64,000 nucleotides of DNA from Paludibacter sp. (GTDB lineage: Bacteria; Bacteroidota; Bacteroidia; Bacteroidales; Paludibacteraceae). Below the pieces are notes generated by a model. The model worked only from the letters and a program-made list of their open reading frames with translations. It had not been told where the DNA came from and searched no databases. The stretch is from positions 47,252-111,251 of the forward strand of contig JAQTUE010000022.1 of the NCBI GenBank assembly GCA_028710415.1, written 5' to 3'. Of the stretch, positions 27,119-35,964 are shown one piece after another. How positions within the stretch are numbered: position 1 is the stretch's first letter; each line of letters begins with the position of its first letter. Position numbers and translations under genes: made by a program.

Positions 27119-27404
27119 AGGCAACTCTATAGAAAGTCCTTCTGAATCTTATTTATACCAAAAACGAGTGGCGTATACACTAAGCAGGAAGTTAGTTCAA
27201 ACTATGCAGTTGAAAAGAAAAGTCTTGAGGTTTGAAAGATTAGGGGGAGTGTTCCCTGTTCCATTTCCCGCATAAGGGGGGCGAGGTTTGATGTTTTAAA
27301 AGTTGAGGGAAGGAACAATTCCGGAACAATGGAATCATGGATAGTCGCATCAGAAAAAACAGGAAAAGGGAGGAATCAGAAACCCGGGAAAAATGGCTTC
27401 TTTT

Positions 27405-27989
27405 TCACTCTAAAGTTTCTGCTTTCACATAATTCATAATATCCGGAAAGAAATGATGAAAATTACGCTCTAATTCGTCATGGTTTTCAATTAAAAAGTT
27501 GATTGTTTTATCCGGATCAAGGGCGGATATTTTATAATTTGCCATAATTTCAAGCGAACTTCTTAATCCCTCTATTGAAGCGTATTTGTAAAGCCTGTTT
27601 GTACTGCTGAAATGAAAAATGAATCTTTTTACCTTGATGGGCAGTTGATTGTAATTGAGGAAGGCATAGAAATAGAATTTATGGGCAAAGAAATTAAGTG
27701 ACTTGTTGGAGGAATACATACGAAAATTTACTGCCAAAAAATAATCAAAATACATGTCGGCAATGATGCCTGAATAACGGCCAAAGGTTGGTCGGAGAAG
27801 TACAATTGTTTTTTTTACCGTATCATGTGAATCCGTAAAACTGTCAATCTTTCGGTGCAGGATAATTCCTTCCCTGATACCAGTTGGGTAGTTATTAAAA
27901 TTGCTGCCTTTTACAAAATCCCCGATAAAGTTACCAATCTGAAGCTTGTGGTTGTTTCCCGATAAAAATATATGTGCTAAATAGTTCAA
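27405..27989 (-). CDS. ACP phosphodiesterase family protein (AcpH/DUF479-like)
   Basis: 194 residues if started at the TTG at 27989, which aligns with the usual MNYLAH start of the family; the ATG at 28061 would add 24 residues without family support. Motifs NYLAHIFLSG, GNFIGDFVKG, HRKIDSFTDSH and the Arg/Asp-rich segment around GIIADMYFDYFLA are those of AcpH, a metal-dependent HD-like hydrolase that removes 4'-phosphopantetheine from acyl carrier protein. In Bacteroidota the true substrate is not established to my knowledge. Monocistronic, divergent from aminopeptidase P. Confidence 0.85.
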   Translation of the reverse strand: MNYLAHIFLSGNNHKLQIGNFIGDFVKGSNFNNYPTGIREGIILHRKIDSFTDSHDTVKKTIVLLRPTFGRYSGIIADMYFDYFLAVNFRMYSSNKSLNFFAHKFYFYAFLNYNQLPIKVKRFIFHFSSTNRLYKYASIEGLRSSLEIMANYKISALDPDKTINFLIENHDELERNFHHFFPDIMNYVKAETLE

Positions 27990-28315
27990 GGCAGTATGAG
28001 TTGTTTTGAACAAAAGTAAGAATAAAATCCTGTTTCCACTTCTATATTTAACTTTAGTCATCAGATTTCACGTTCTTTATAATGCCAAAAACGTAAAGTT
28101 AAAACAGAATTATACATCGAACCAGCTACTCAAAAGCTTATCAAGCCTATGTTTTCCACGACTATTTATTCATAAGGAATCATATTAACTTGTATTTATT
28201 TGAATTTTGGCTGAACATTGAAATCGTATTTTAAAATATAAGGTTTGAAAATCTGTATTTTAGTCAAGGCTAAACCTTTTGTTAATTTGATTTGTTGAAT
28301 ATATATCAACTTTTT

Positions 28316-28346
28316 TATGTATTTCTAGCCATATTAACTATCTTTG
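28316..28346 (+). promoter_or_regulatory. Putative aminopeptidase P promoter
   Basis: TATG, 19 bases and TATCTTTG; the -7 box is a perfect TAnnTTTG, the -33 box has one mismatch. Start about 30 bases upstream of the ATG at 28385. The rest of the 28062-28384 gap holds nothing else that I can name. Confidence 0.55.
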
Positions 28347-28384
28347 CAATAGCATAATCTCAAAAATAATAAAATACACATATA

Positions 28385-30175
28385 ATGGAACAAATAATCA
28401 ATCGCCTTGCACTGCTTCGTAAAGCCATGAAGCAATTAGGTATTTCTGCCTGTATAATTCCCGGAACCGATCCTCATGCCAGTGAGTATATTGCCGAATA
28501 CTGGAAAGAACGTCAATGGATATCCGGATTTGATGGCTCGGCAGGTACTGCTGTTGTTACCTTGACCGGTGCAGGATTATGGACTGATTCACGTTATTTC
28601 CTTCATGCTGCCGAACAACTAGAGGGAACGGGCATGGAATTAATGAAACAGGGATTGCCTGAAACCCTTGAAATACTTCCCTGGCTTGCCACGCAACTTA
28701 AAGCAGGTGAAAAAGTAGGAGTAAACCCTCAAATGTTTTCAGTCAATGGTTATTCGTCCATGAAGACCGAATTGAAAATGAACGACCTGGAACTTGTTTC
28801 CATTGACCTTCCTGCACAGGTATGGACCGACCGGCCTGCAATTCCATTGGTTCCATTCTATATCTTTGATACCATCTTTGCAGGTAAATCAACAACCGAA
28901 AAGCTTACCCTGGTTCGTGCCGAAATGAAAAAGGCACATGCGGATGTATTTGTCATTTCAGCGTTGGATGATATTGCCTGGTTGTTTAATATCCGTGGTA
29001 AGGACGTTGATTATAATCCCGTAGTAATTGCTTATGCATTGGTTGAAAACGATAAAGCCACTTTATTTATTGCCCCGGAAAAAGTAACTCCGGAAACAAG
29101 CACTTATTTAAAGGAACAAGGAGTAACAGTGCAACCTTACCTGGCAATATATGATAACCTTAAAACAATAACTTCCACAAAAGGTGTTTTGGTAGACGGT
29201 GGAAAACTGAACCAGGGACTGTTTGAATCTATTCCTGCAGGTTTTGCCATCAGAAATACCATGTCACCGGTATTCAAACTGAAAAGTGTGAAGAATGAGG
29301 TGGAAATGGCCGGTGTGCGCAAGGCAATGCAGAAAGATGGGGTTGCGTTGACCCGATTCTTTGTATGGCTGGAGGAAAACCTGAAAACAGGAAATTTATC
29401 AGAAATGTCTGTGTCTGAAAAGTTACGCCAGTTTCGCAGTGAGCAGGAGAACTTTGTAGGTGAGAGTTTTGGTACTATTGCCGGGTATGCTGCCCATGGT
29501 GCGATAGTACATTACAGCGCTACCCCTGAAACGGATGCTAAGTTAAAAGCTGAAAATATCTTTTTACTTGACTCCGGAGGCCAATACTTTGATGGTACTA
29601 CCGATATTACACGCACTGTGGCACTTGGCACCCCTACTGCCCAACAAAAGACAGATAATACACTGGTGTTGAAAGGCCACATTGCCTTAGCTACTGCACT
29701 ATTCCCTGTTGGAACACGTGGAACCCAACTCGATATACTGGCCCGTAAAGCCATGTGGGATTTAGGCCTGAATTACGGACATGGAACAGGGCATGGTGTG
29801 GGTCACTTCCTGTGTGTGCACGAAGGCCCCCAAAGCATTCGCATGGATGAAAACCCTACTGTCCTGCAACCCGGCATGATGATCTCCAATGAACCGGGCA
29901 TGTATCGTACCAACGAATATGGTATCCGCATTGAGAATCTGGTACATGTGGTTCCTGCCCAAAAGACTGAATTCGGGCAATTCCTTAAATTCGAGACATT
30001 AACCTTGTTCCCTATCGACCAACACTTAATCAATTTTGATTTATTGAGTAATTCTGAAATTGAATGGTTGAATGAGTATCATCAACGTGTTTATGTGACC
30101 ATTGCCCCCAGCTTGAATGAATATGAACGGGAATGGCTGAGTAATAAATGTAATCCTTATGTCAGGAAGAATTAG
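28385..30175 (+). CDS. Aminopeptidase P family protein (M24B, XPNPEP type)
   Basis: 596 residues, the three-domain long form. Two N-terminal creatinase-like domains precede a pita-bread catalytic domain. Metal ligands of the dinuclear site are visible: Asp396 (LLDSGG), Asp407 (TTDITR), His470 or its neighbour in GHGTGHGVGH, Glu503 (NEPGMY) and Glu517 (IENLV). It removes an N-terminal residue next to proline in cytoplasmic peptide turnover. A promoter lies at 28316. Its stop is followed at once by the GTTAATT repeat tract. Confidence 0.95.
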   Translation: MEQIINRLALLRKAMKQLGISACIIPGTDPHASEYIAEYWKERQWISGFDGSAGTAVVTLTGAGLWTDSRYFLHAAEQLEGTGMELMKQGLPETLEILPWLATQLKAGEKVGVNPQMFSVNGYSSMKTELKMNDLELVSIDLPAQVWTDRPAIPLVPFYIFDTIFAGKSTTEKLTLVRAEMKKAHADVFVISALDDIAWLFNIRGKDVDYNPVVIAYALVENDKATLFIAPEKVTPETSTYLKEQGVTVQPYLAIYDNLKTITSTKGVLVDGGKLNQGLFESIPAGFAIRNTMSPVFKLKSVKNEVEMAGVRKAMQKDGVALTRFFVWLEENLKTGNLSEMSVSEKLRQFRSEQENFVGESFGTIAGYAAHGAIVHYSATPETDAKLKAENIFLLDSGGQYFDGTTDITRTVALGTPTAQQKTDNTLVLKGHIALATALFPVGTRGTQLDILARKAMWDLGLNYGHGTGHGVGHFLCVHEGPQSIRMDENPTVLQPGMMISNEPGMYRTNEYGIRIENLVHVVPAQKTEFGQFLKFETLTLFPIDQHLINFDLLSNSEIEWLNEYHQRVYVTIAPSLNEYEREWLSNKCNPYVRKN

Positions 30176-30363
30176 TTAATTGGTTGATTAGTTGACTGAG
30201 TTGATTAAGTTAATTGGTTAATTAAGTTGACTGGTTGATTAAGTTGACTGGTTAATTGGTTGATTAAGTTGATTAGGTTAATTGGTTAATTAGTTGACTG
30301 GTTAATTAAGTTGATTAAGTTAATTGGTTGATTGGTTAATTAGTTAGCTGCTTGATTGATTAG
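30172..30363. repeat. Degenerate tandem repeat tract (GTTAATT/GTTGATT family), rightward
   Basis: Around 22 imperfect units of GTTRATT or GTTGACT separated by AG, GG or AAG. It overlaps the stop codon of aminopeptidase P and is complementary in sense to the tract at 30424-30547. Confidence 0.9.
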
Positions 30364-30423
30364 TTGCAATATTGAATAAGATATAATATTCTTTCCAAGC
30401 TATATTCTGTCATTTAACTCCCA

Positions 30424-30547
30424 ACATCAACTTACTCAACTCAATCAACTCAATCAACTCAATCAACTCACTCAACTCACTCAATCAGTTAACTTAATTA
30501 ACTTAATCAACTTAATCAACTTAATCAACTCAATCAACCAATCAACT
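30424..30547. repeat. Degenerate tandem repeat tract, inverted partner
   Basis: Around 15 units of TCAACTCAA / TCAACTTAA, i.e. the complement of the GTTGATT family. Together with the tract at 30172 it forms a large inverted repeat with a 60-base centre. It ends at the GTG start of queF. Confidence 0.9.
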
Positions 30548-30551
30548 CAAA

Positions 30552-31451
30552 GTGAAACACTTCAATATCCACGATACTATACTTGGGAAATGGGTATCTA
30601 CCCCCGAAACTTACGATCCTTCATTATTATTCCGTATTCCCAGGTCTGAAAACAGGGTACATTATGGGATCGATGATAAAGAGTTGCCTTTTGTGGGTTT
30701 TGATGTCTGGAATTGTTATGAAGTATCCCTTCTGACTGATAACGGGCTTCCGGTATCGCGTGTATTGAAATTAGTCTATCCTGCCAATAGCAAATATCTT
30801 GTTGAATCGAAATCCTTGAAACTGTACCTGAATTCATTCAATATGGATCATTTTGGTAAAACAATTGCAAAGGCCGAAGAACGTGTTGGAATAAATATCT
30901 CTAATGATTTGAGTCTTTTACTGGAAACTGAAGTGTATGTTTCACTTTTTGATTCCCATTGTGAAGCCAGGCAACCTTTCCCCGCATTTATAAACGCAGA
31001 TTTAAACCGCAAGGTATCTATCAAAAAACAAGAATCCCTTTTGTTTACCCACTTTACGGAAACACCCGGATTATTAAAGAGCAAGTTGACTGAAAAAGCA
31101 CATTCTTATCTTTTCAGGACTGATATGCTCCGTTCCAATTGCAGGGTTACTAATCAACCTGATTGGGGTGATTTGTTTGTTCAAATGACTACACACCATG
31201 AAATAGATCTGAGTTCTATTATGGAATACCTGGTTTCTTTCCGTAAGGAGAACCATTTCCATGAAGAAGTGGTGGAAATGATCTACAAACGTTTCCATGA
31301 TATTTTTAGTCCTTCAAAACTGATGGTTGCTGCTATGTATACACGACGTGGTGGCATAGATATCAATCCGATTCGTGCTTCCCAACCCGATTTGCTTGAC
31401 GAGACGCTGATGAGTTCCAGATTAATGGCGGCAAAGACTCTCAGGCAATAG
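30552..31451 (+). CDS. queF: NADPH-dependent 7-cyano-7-deazaguanine reductase, long (bimodular) form
   Basis: 299 residues with a GTG start; the first codons MKHFNIHDTILGK match the usual N-terminus of long-form QueF. It reduces preQ0 to preQ1 in queuosine synthesis. Motifs: ESKSLKLYLNSFN (84-96, substrate binding), SNCRVTNQPDWG with the thioimide-forming Cys197 and Asp204, and HFHEEVVEM near 235-243. The bimodular length corresponds to the E. coli type rather than the short B. subtilis type. No other queuosine gene is in view. The start codon is preceded without gap by the inverted repeat tract. Confidence 0.95.
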   Translation: MKHFNIHDTILGKWVSTPETYDPSLLFRIPRSENRVHYGIDDKELPFVGFDVWNCYEVSLLTDNGLPVSRVLKLVYPANSKYLVESKSLKLYLNSFNMDHFGKTIAKAEERVGINISNDLSLLLETEVYVSLFDSHCEARQPFPAFINADLNRKVSIKKQESLLFTHFTETPGLLKSKLTEKAHSYLFRTDMLRSNCRVTNQPDWGDLFVQMTTHHEIDLSSIMEYLVSFRKENHFHEEVVEMIYKRFHDIFSPSKLMVAAMYTRRGGIDINPIRASQPDLLDETLMSSRLMAAKTLRQ

Positions 31452-31560
31452 AAAAGAGTTTGAAGAGTTTGAAAGGTTTGAGGTTTGAAAGGTTTGAAAG
31501 GTTTGGGGTTTGAAAGGTTTGAAAAGTTTGAAAGGTTTGGAGTTTGAAAGGTTTGGAGTT
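31446..31560. repeat. Tandem repeat tract, GTTTGAAAG family
   Basis: About 12 imperfect units of GTTTGAAAG / GTTTGAGG beginning at the queF stop codon. The complementary tract CAAACTTTTCAAACCTC is at 31664-31712, so the pair forms an inverted repeat before the tRNA promoter. Confidence 0.9.
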
Positions 31561-31663
31561 AGAAGTTCAAAGATCCGTTTTCCCTTTTTTTTGCTTATGC
31601 TGAGTTTTTATTGGCATAAATATCCATTATTTAAAACCAGTAAACGTCAATCTATCAAGCAAC

Positions 31664-31712
31664 AAACTCTTCAAACTTTTCAAACCTCAAACTTTTCAAA
31701 CCTCAAACTACT
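31664..31712. repeat. Tandem repeat tract, CAAACCTTT family, inverted partner
   Basis: About five units of CAAACTYTTC/CAAACCTC, complementary to the tract at 31446-31560. It ends 8 bases before the -33 box of the tRNA-Leu promoter. Confidence 0.85.
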
Positions 31713-31719
31713 TTTTTAG

Positions 31720-31750
31720 TTTGCAAATCCCAAAAAAGAATGTATCTTTG
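31720..31750 (+). promoter_or_regulatory. tRNA-Leu promoter
   Basis: TTTG, 19 bases and TATCTTTG: both boxes match the Bacteroidota consensus exactly. It ends 21 bases upstream of the mature tRNA. Confidence 0.75.
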
Positions 31751-31771
31751 TACTCGAAATACGCACTGTAT

Positions 31772-31853
31772 GCGGCTGTGGCGTAATTGGTAGCCGCGCC
31801 AGACTTAGGATCTGGTGCCGAGAGGCGTGGGGGTTCGAGTCCCTTCAGCCGCA
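31772..31853 (+). tRNA. tRNA-Leu (anticodon UAG)
   Basis: Acceptor stem GCGGCTG pairs with CAGCCGC over 7 bases with discriminator A. The anticodon arm CCAGA-CTTAGGA-TCTGG gives anticodon TAG (reads CUA). A long variable arm (about TGCCGAGAGGCGT) and a GGTTCGAGTCC T-loop are typical of class II tRNA-Leu. CCA is not encoded. Confidence 0.97.
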
Positions 31854-31858
31854 CAAAG

Positions 31859-31894
31859 AATCCCGATAATCTAACGATTGTCGGGATTTTTTTT
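31859..31894 (+). terminator. Terminator after tRNA-Leu
   Basis: Stem of 13 pairs AATCCCGATAATC / GATTGTCGGGATT, 4-base loop TAAC, then eight T residues. Confidence 0.93.
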
Positions 31895-32226
31895 AGATAC
31901 CTAATAAGAATAATACTTCCCTGCAGTTTCCCAATTTCCATTATCTCAAGTAAATTGAGTATCACATTCCATTCTTCGCATTATATCCAATAAGAAACCA
32001 TCCGGAATCTTCCTATTCGTTTGCCCGAATTTGGAAATCTTATATTTTCAATGATCTAATACTAATCCATTCATTTTCAATAAGAATGCCTGAAACATTC
32101 GGTTTTCAATTTGAAGTATGAAAGCATAACCTGTGAATGATGTAACTTTTTCAGTGAATTGTGTAACTTATCCTTGCCAGAAATATACGTCCTTTGTATA
32201 AAATATTAATCAAAAAATAAATTTGT
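31895..32226. other. Intergenic region upstream of small lipoprotein
   Basis: AT-rich, no gene or clear promoter. TAAATTTG at 32218 is too close to the ATG to serve as a -7 box. Confidence 0.5.
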
Positions 32227-32538
32227 ATGAATAAGTTATTGATTTGTCTGTTTGTAGCTTTTCTTGCCATTGGATGTACCACTACATCGGCGCCAACCTG
32301 TGAACAGGATCACACATTTAGTATGGAATTTACAAACGGTTCTAATGATTCGTACGATTTGTATATCAATGATAAATTCCAACAAATTATGGGTGCCAAA
32401 TCTAAGGTTACTTACGATATTCCTGCCGGATATTGGAGTGCAGAAGTTGTACAACGTAATGGTTATGCTGTATATCCGACGGATAACGTTTACAGTAATA
32501 CGTACCAATCCTGTACGGATTATTACATTGTCTTTTAG
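32227..32538 (+). CDS. Small predicted lipoprotein
   Basis: 103 residues. The signal peptide MNKLLICLFVAFLAIGC ends in a lipobox with Cys17. The remaining 86 residues contain four Cys in all and look like a single small beta-sandwich (alternating hydrophobic and polar residues with several Tyr and Asp). No family recognised. Followed by a strong hairpin terminator at 32685, so it is transcribed alone. Confidence 0.75.
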   Translation: MNKLLICLFVAFLAIGCTTTSAPTCEQDHTFSMEFTNGSNDSYDLYINDKFQQIMGAKSKVTYDIPAGYWSAEVVQRNGYAVYPTDNVYSNTYQSCTDYYIVF

Positions 32539-32684
32539 TTAAACCAGAATATAGATTAATGAGATCTAAAAGATTTCGTGAGGAATGCTTTGATTTAAAG
32601 CAATTACTTATTCAATTGAAAAGATTTTATCAGGATATAAAAGTATTGAGGTGTTTTGGAATTTTATCTGTTTAATTACACCCA

Positions 32685-32719
32685 AAATCCCTGTAATCGC
32701 AAGATTACAGGGATTTTTT
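32685..32719. terminator. Bidirectional terminator
   Basis: Perfect 14-base stem AAATCCCTGTAATC / GATTACAGGGATTT with loop GCAA; T run on the plus strand and a shorter T run on the minus strand. It lies between the convergent lipoprotein gene and the sulfonolipid-type operon. Confidence 0.92.
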
Positions 32720-32760
32720 CCTTTATATTTGTCTGAACATTTCTAGTAAACTGATGGGTG

Positions 32761-33843
32761 TTATTTTTTTATTCTTCCAAAACGTAATGCTTTCAACATC
32801 CAGTCAGGCAGTGGTTTCTCAGGTTGAAAGTTCCGAAGATTCAGGTTGATCCCTAATTTCTTTACCAAAGGAATTTTATGTGTTTCCACAAATTCTATCA
32901 GGGTACCATCCGGATCTTCAATATAGGTGAAATGACCCGATGCTTCTCCCATATCAAAAGAGTTCACTTCGTTGTGTTTTACAGAACTGTCTACTGTAAA
33001 CTTAAATCCCATGCTTTCACATTTTACCTGCAGGGCTTTCATGTTTCTTACATCAAAGCAGATCTGTATAAATCCGGGGTCACCCCAGAATCGTCCCTCG
33101 TACAACTTGCGGGGTGTTCGTTCAAGCGCCTGAATCAGTTCAATGAAAGAAGATCCGAACAGGTGGCTTAAATTGCCCTGTCGGGGCTTAGAATGAGTCA
33201 GAAGGGCTCTCCGGTATTGCTGGGTACCTGAATTTAATCCGGAAAGGTCCTCAAAGTTCCCTGTTACATCGGCAACCACCTTGTCATATCCCAGGATTTG
33301 CTGATAGAGCGGCAAAGTACGGTCGATATCCGTTACACCTATTACTGCACCAACAGGTCCTCCTGAAGATCGATGTTCTTCACGGAAAATAGTCTTGTCC
33401 TCTACAATCTGAAAGGTATTCCCAAAGGGGTCCTCCATGTAAAACGTGTCGGTGCCATCAATATATTTGCTTAATCCGCCGAGGATCTTAACATCAGGTT
33501 TGACTGATAATTCCTGAAAGGTCTGCTTTACATTGCGGCTTTTCATTTTGGTAATGCAAATGCCCAGGTCGCCTATTTGGATATCGAAACTTATCTTTTG
33601 AGGCTTTCGTTCCGAGTATTGCCATATTTCAAATCCACTGCCACCCTGCATGTTGATCACAATCCCTGCATGTCGTTTCTGGGCCTTGTTTCCGGTATAA
33701 GGCAACATTAATTCAGCAACCGTATCGTCCTCCAGTATTTTGACGTCCATTTGGAATACGTCGATATAGTATTTCAAAGCTGTACTGAAATCTTCCACCC
33801 CGATGCCTATTTGTTGTATTCCGCTGATGATATAATTCTCCAT
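32761..33843 (-). CDS. Glyoxalase-fold (VOC) protein, two-domain, 4-hydroxyphenylpyruvate-dioxygenase-like
   Basis: 360 residues, two VOC modules: residues about 8-150 (IQQIGIGVEDF to EDPFGNTFQIVED) and 165-325 (GAVIGVTDIDRTLPLY to IEDPDGTLIEFVETHK). Candidate metal ligands include the Glu residues closing each module (FQIVE, IEFVE). It is the last gene of a four-gene operon whose other products fit sulfonolipid base synthesis; the SDR gene ends only 2 bases upstream. The reaction is unknown: a lyase, dioxygenase or epimerase step on a small carbonyl or sulfonate compound is possible. Nothing suggests damage. Confidence 0.8.
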   Translation of the reverse strand: MENYIISGIQQIGIGVEDFSTALKYYIDVFQMDVKILEDDTVAELMLPYTGNKAQKRHAGIVINMQGGSGFEIWQYSERKPQKISFDIQIGDLGICITKMKSRNVKQTFQELSVKPDVKILGGLSKYIDGTDTFYMEDPFGNTFQIVEDKTIFREEHRSSGGPVGAVIGVTDIDRTLPLYQQILGYDKVVADVTGNFEDLSGLNSGTQQYRRALLTHSKPRQGNLSHLFGSSFIELIQALERTPRKLYEGRFWGDPGFIQICFDVRNMKALQVKCESMGFKFTVDSSVKHNEVNSFDMGEASGHFTYIEDPDGTLIEFVETHKIPLVKKLGINLNLRNFQPEKPLPDWMLKALRFGRIKK

Positions 33844-33845
33844 GT

Positions 33846-34643
33846 TCAGGTTGGTTTTATTTTTCGTATTAATTTCCGGGCAAGCCCTGGGAATAATCTT
33901 TTAATGGTGACCATAAAAAGTTCCTTTCCACCCACAAACACTTCCGGTTTCTGCTTGTAAATGGCATCTACTATCTGTTTGGCTGCCTTTTCGGATGTGA
34001 TTCCTCCTGCCTGTCCGCTGTCCAGTATGCCGTGCTTCTGACCATCCTCTTCAAGCGCATTCATGGATATGTTGGTATTCACCCTTCCCGGACAGATCAT
34101 AACAACCCTGATATTCTGATTGTAGTATTCAGCCTGTACGGTTTCAAAATATCCGTATAAGGCATGTTTCGAAGCACTGTAGGTTGATCGCAACGGGAAT
34201 CCAAACTTTCCTGCAATGCTCGAAGTAACGGCAATGGTACCGCTTCCTTTCTGGATCATTTCAGGAAGAACCAGTTTTGTAATCAGCACCGGAGCAAAGA
34301 AATTAATATCCATAATTCTTTTTTCAACTTCAAACAATGTGTCTAAAGACTTTGCCCGTTGGCTTACTCCGGCATTATTAAACAATATATCAATGCTGCC
34401 AAAACACTTGAATGCTTCCTCAACCAATCCGGGAATTCCTTCCAGGTTTGATAAATCGTAGCGGAGTATCACACAGGTCGCACCCAGTTCAATGCATTTC
34501 TGCCTGGTTATATCCAATGCCTCTGCACCTGTAGCTGTCAGGATAAGGTTCGCTTTTTCAACAGCAAACAAGTAAGCACAGGCTTCCCCAATCCCTGAAG
34601 AAGCACCGGTAATCCAGACTGTTTTGTTTTCGAATTTTGGCAT
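33846..34643 (-). CDS. Short-chain dehydrogenase/reductase, candidate 3-ketocapnine reductase
   Basis: 265 residues, classical SDR. Cofactor motif TGASSGIG (12-19), NNAG (89-92), catalytic Ser141/142, Tyr155 and Lys159 in YSASK. The C-terminal LFPGLARKLIRKIK segment is basic and may touch the membrane. Operon context with an alpha-oxoamine synthase makes it the likely reductase of the 3-keto intermediate, as 3-ketosphinganine reductase is in sphingolipid synthesis. It lies 6 bases after the threonine-synthase-like gene and 2 bases before the VOC gene. SDR family is certain, substrate is inferred. Confidence 0.88.
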   Translation of the reverse strand: MPKFENKTVWITGASSGIGEACAYLFAVEKANLILTATGAEALDITRQKCIELGATCVILRYDLSNLEGIPGLVEEAFKCFGSIDILFNNAGVSQRAKSLDTLFEVEKRIMDINFFAPVLITKLVLPEMIQKGSGTIAVTSSIAGKFGFPLRSTYSASKHALYGYFETVQAEYYNQNIRVVMICPGRVNTNISMNALEEDGQKHGILDSGQAGGITSEKAAKQIVDAIYKQKPEVFVGGKELFMVTIKRLFPGLARKLIRKIKPT

Positions 34644-34649
34644 GGCGGA

Positions 34650-35963
34650 TTAGTCAGTTACTGCATCCCACAATTGGCTGCGGTAGGATTCCATAGTATG
34701 TGGTGTGCATTGGTCTACATTGTCCACATCTTTCGAAGCATAAAGCATTTCGTCTACAAATTCCGGTGCACGCCTGACACCTTCACCCACATTCAATAAT
34801 ACCGTTTCACCATCTTTGATCAATCCTTTTTTAAGTGCTCCAAAGAATCCTGAAATGCATACTGCTGATGCCGGTCCCAGCATTACTTTCCGTTCATAGG
34901 CTATTAATCGGGCAAAGTCGGCAATTTTCTCTTCGGATATGCTGATAAAACTTCCCTCTGTTGCTTTTACCAGTTTGGCAATGATCGGGTAGGTGGCAGG
35001 ATGTCCGGTAGCCAGGGTCGGTATGGCTGTCTCAGGGTTTTCAATGATTGGATATTCTTTTTCATAATCATCCGGAAAATCATCTTTTTCAGCTTTATCC
35101 CAGGCCTGCACCATGGGGTCGCATTTATCCGGTTGAATCAATATAAACCTTGGATTCTTTAAGCCCGGATAAACGGACTGTATTTCACGAACTCCTTTAT
35201 CAATGGCAATTGGTCCGGTACCACCACTTACTGCCTGGATATACACGTCGGGCATTTTTCCCATCTGGCGCAGCCATTCAAAAACCATGGTTTTCTTTGC
35301 TTCTACTCGAATCGGGTCAATGTTTCCGGCAGACATGAGGATATGGTGTGTGTTTGAATATCCGGCTGCAATCACCTTGGTCTTGGCATAATCACCTTTT
35401 ACCCTGAACACCTGTTGCCCAAAGGCACTTACGAATGCCTCCGATGCTTTCAAGGCATTATCCGGTAGAAATACCGAGCAATTAACTCCTGCCATGGACA
35501 GGTAGGTGGCATACGAGGTGGCGGTATTCCCGGTGGAGGCTACGCAATATTGCTTGACGCCGTATTCTTTAAAAATGCTTGCTGCCAATGAAGCTGCCAC
35601 ATCTTTAAAGGTTCCTGTTCCTCCATTTAAGTCATTCCTATAAACATGAACCCGGATATCAAGCCCGTATTGCTTTTTTGCAAATTCTTCCAGAAACCCC
35701 CATTGTTGTACAGGAATGCCTCCTTCGGTACAGGTAACGATATTCCCTGCATTATTTAGTGGCAGAAACGGTAAGTATTGCCAGAAGCTTAAGACTTCCC
35801 CTTTCATTAATTCAGGCAATTTCGTGTAGTCGGTTTGATACCATACTTCAGAATGCTTGCTTCCACAGGTGGGACAAACCTGGTTTTGTTCAAACCAGGT
35901 TCCAAAATCCGGAGTCTTATGGCCGCAAACCACACATTGCAACAGATATTTTTGATTATTCAT
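34650..35963 (-). CDS. Threonine-synthase-like PLP enzyme, candidate cysteate synthase
   Basis: 437 residues, fold-type II PLP enzyme. An N-terminal zinc ribbon (Cys10, Cys13, Cys30, Cys33) precedes the catalytic domain; PLP Lys120 is in GTGTFKDVAAS, and the phosphate-binding STGNTATS loop follows at 143-150. Relatives include threonine synthase and cysteate synthase, which makes L-cysteate from O-phosphoserine and sulfite. Its neighbour one base upstream is an alpha-oxoamine synthase, and the pair resembles the published capnine pathway (cysteate synthase plus cysteate fatty acyltransferase). A plain threonine synthase is the main alternative, but no threonine genes are near. Confidence 0.82.
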   Translation of the reverse strand: MNNQKYLLQCVVCGHKTPDFGTWFEQNQVCPTCGSKHSEVWYQTDYTKLPELMKGEVLSFWQYLPFLPLNNAGNIVTCTEGGIPVQQWGFLEEFAKKQYGLDIRVHVYRNDLNGGTGTFKDVAASLAASIFKEYGVKQYCVASTGNTATSYATYLSMAGVNCSVFLPDNALKASEAFVSAFGQQVFRVKGDYAKTKVIAAGYSNTHHILMSAGNIDPIRVEAKKTMVFEWLRQMGKMPDVYIQAVSGGTGPIAIDKGVREIQSVYPGLKNPRFILIQPDKCDPMVQAWDKAEKDDFPDDYEKEYPIIENPETAIPTLATGHPATYPIIAKLVKATEGSFISISEEKIADFARLIAYERKVMLGPASAVCISGFFGALKKGLIKDGETVLLNVGEGVRRAPEFVDEMLYASKDVDNVDQCTPHTMESYRSQLWDAVTD

Positions 35964-35964
35964 A

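Larger units (their letters stand above)
26148..27404. other. Long AT-rich noncoding region right of the cassette-like island
   Basis: Holds a remnant of the attC-like end box (ACGCCTAAC at 26228-26236), an 8-base hairpin TTCTGATA/TATCAGAA at 26849-26868 and the 11-base tandem array described separately. Short open frames here are AT-driven and show no recognisable protein. Confidence 0.6.

Noticed and set aside
30172..30547. Possible CRISPR array
   Set aside because: Units are 7-9 bases with no unique spacers and no cas genes are near.
31510..31719. Plus-strand 69-codon frame
   Set aside because: Largely encoded by GTTTGAAAG and CAAACTTTT repeat tracts; no protein-like features.
32218..32225. 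TAAATTTG as -7 box for the small lipoprotein
   Set aside because: It ends one base before the ATG, so the transcript would start inside the gene.
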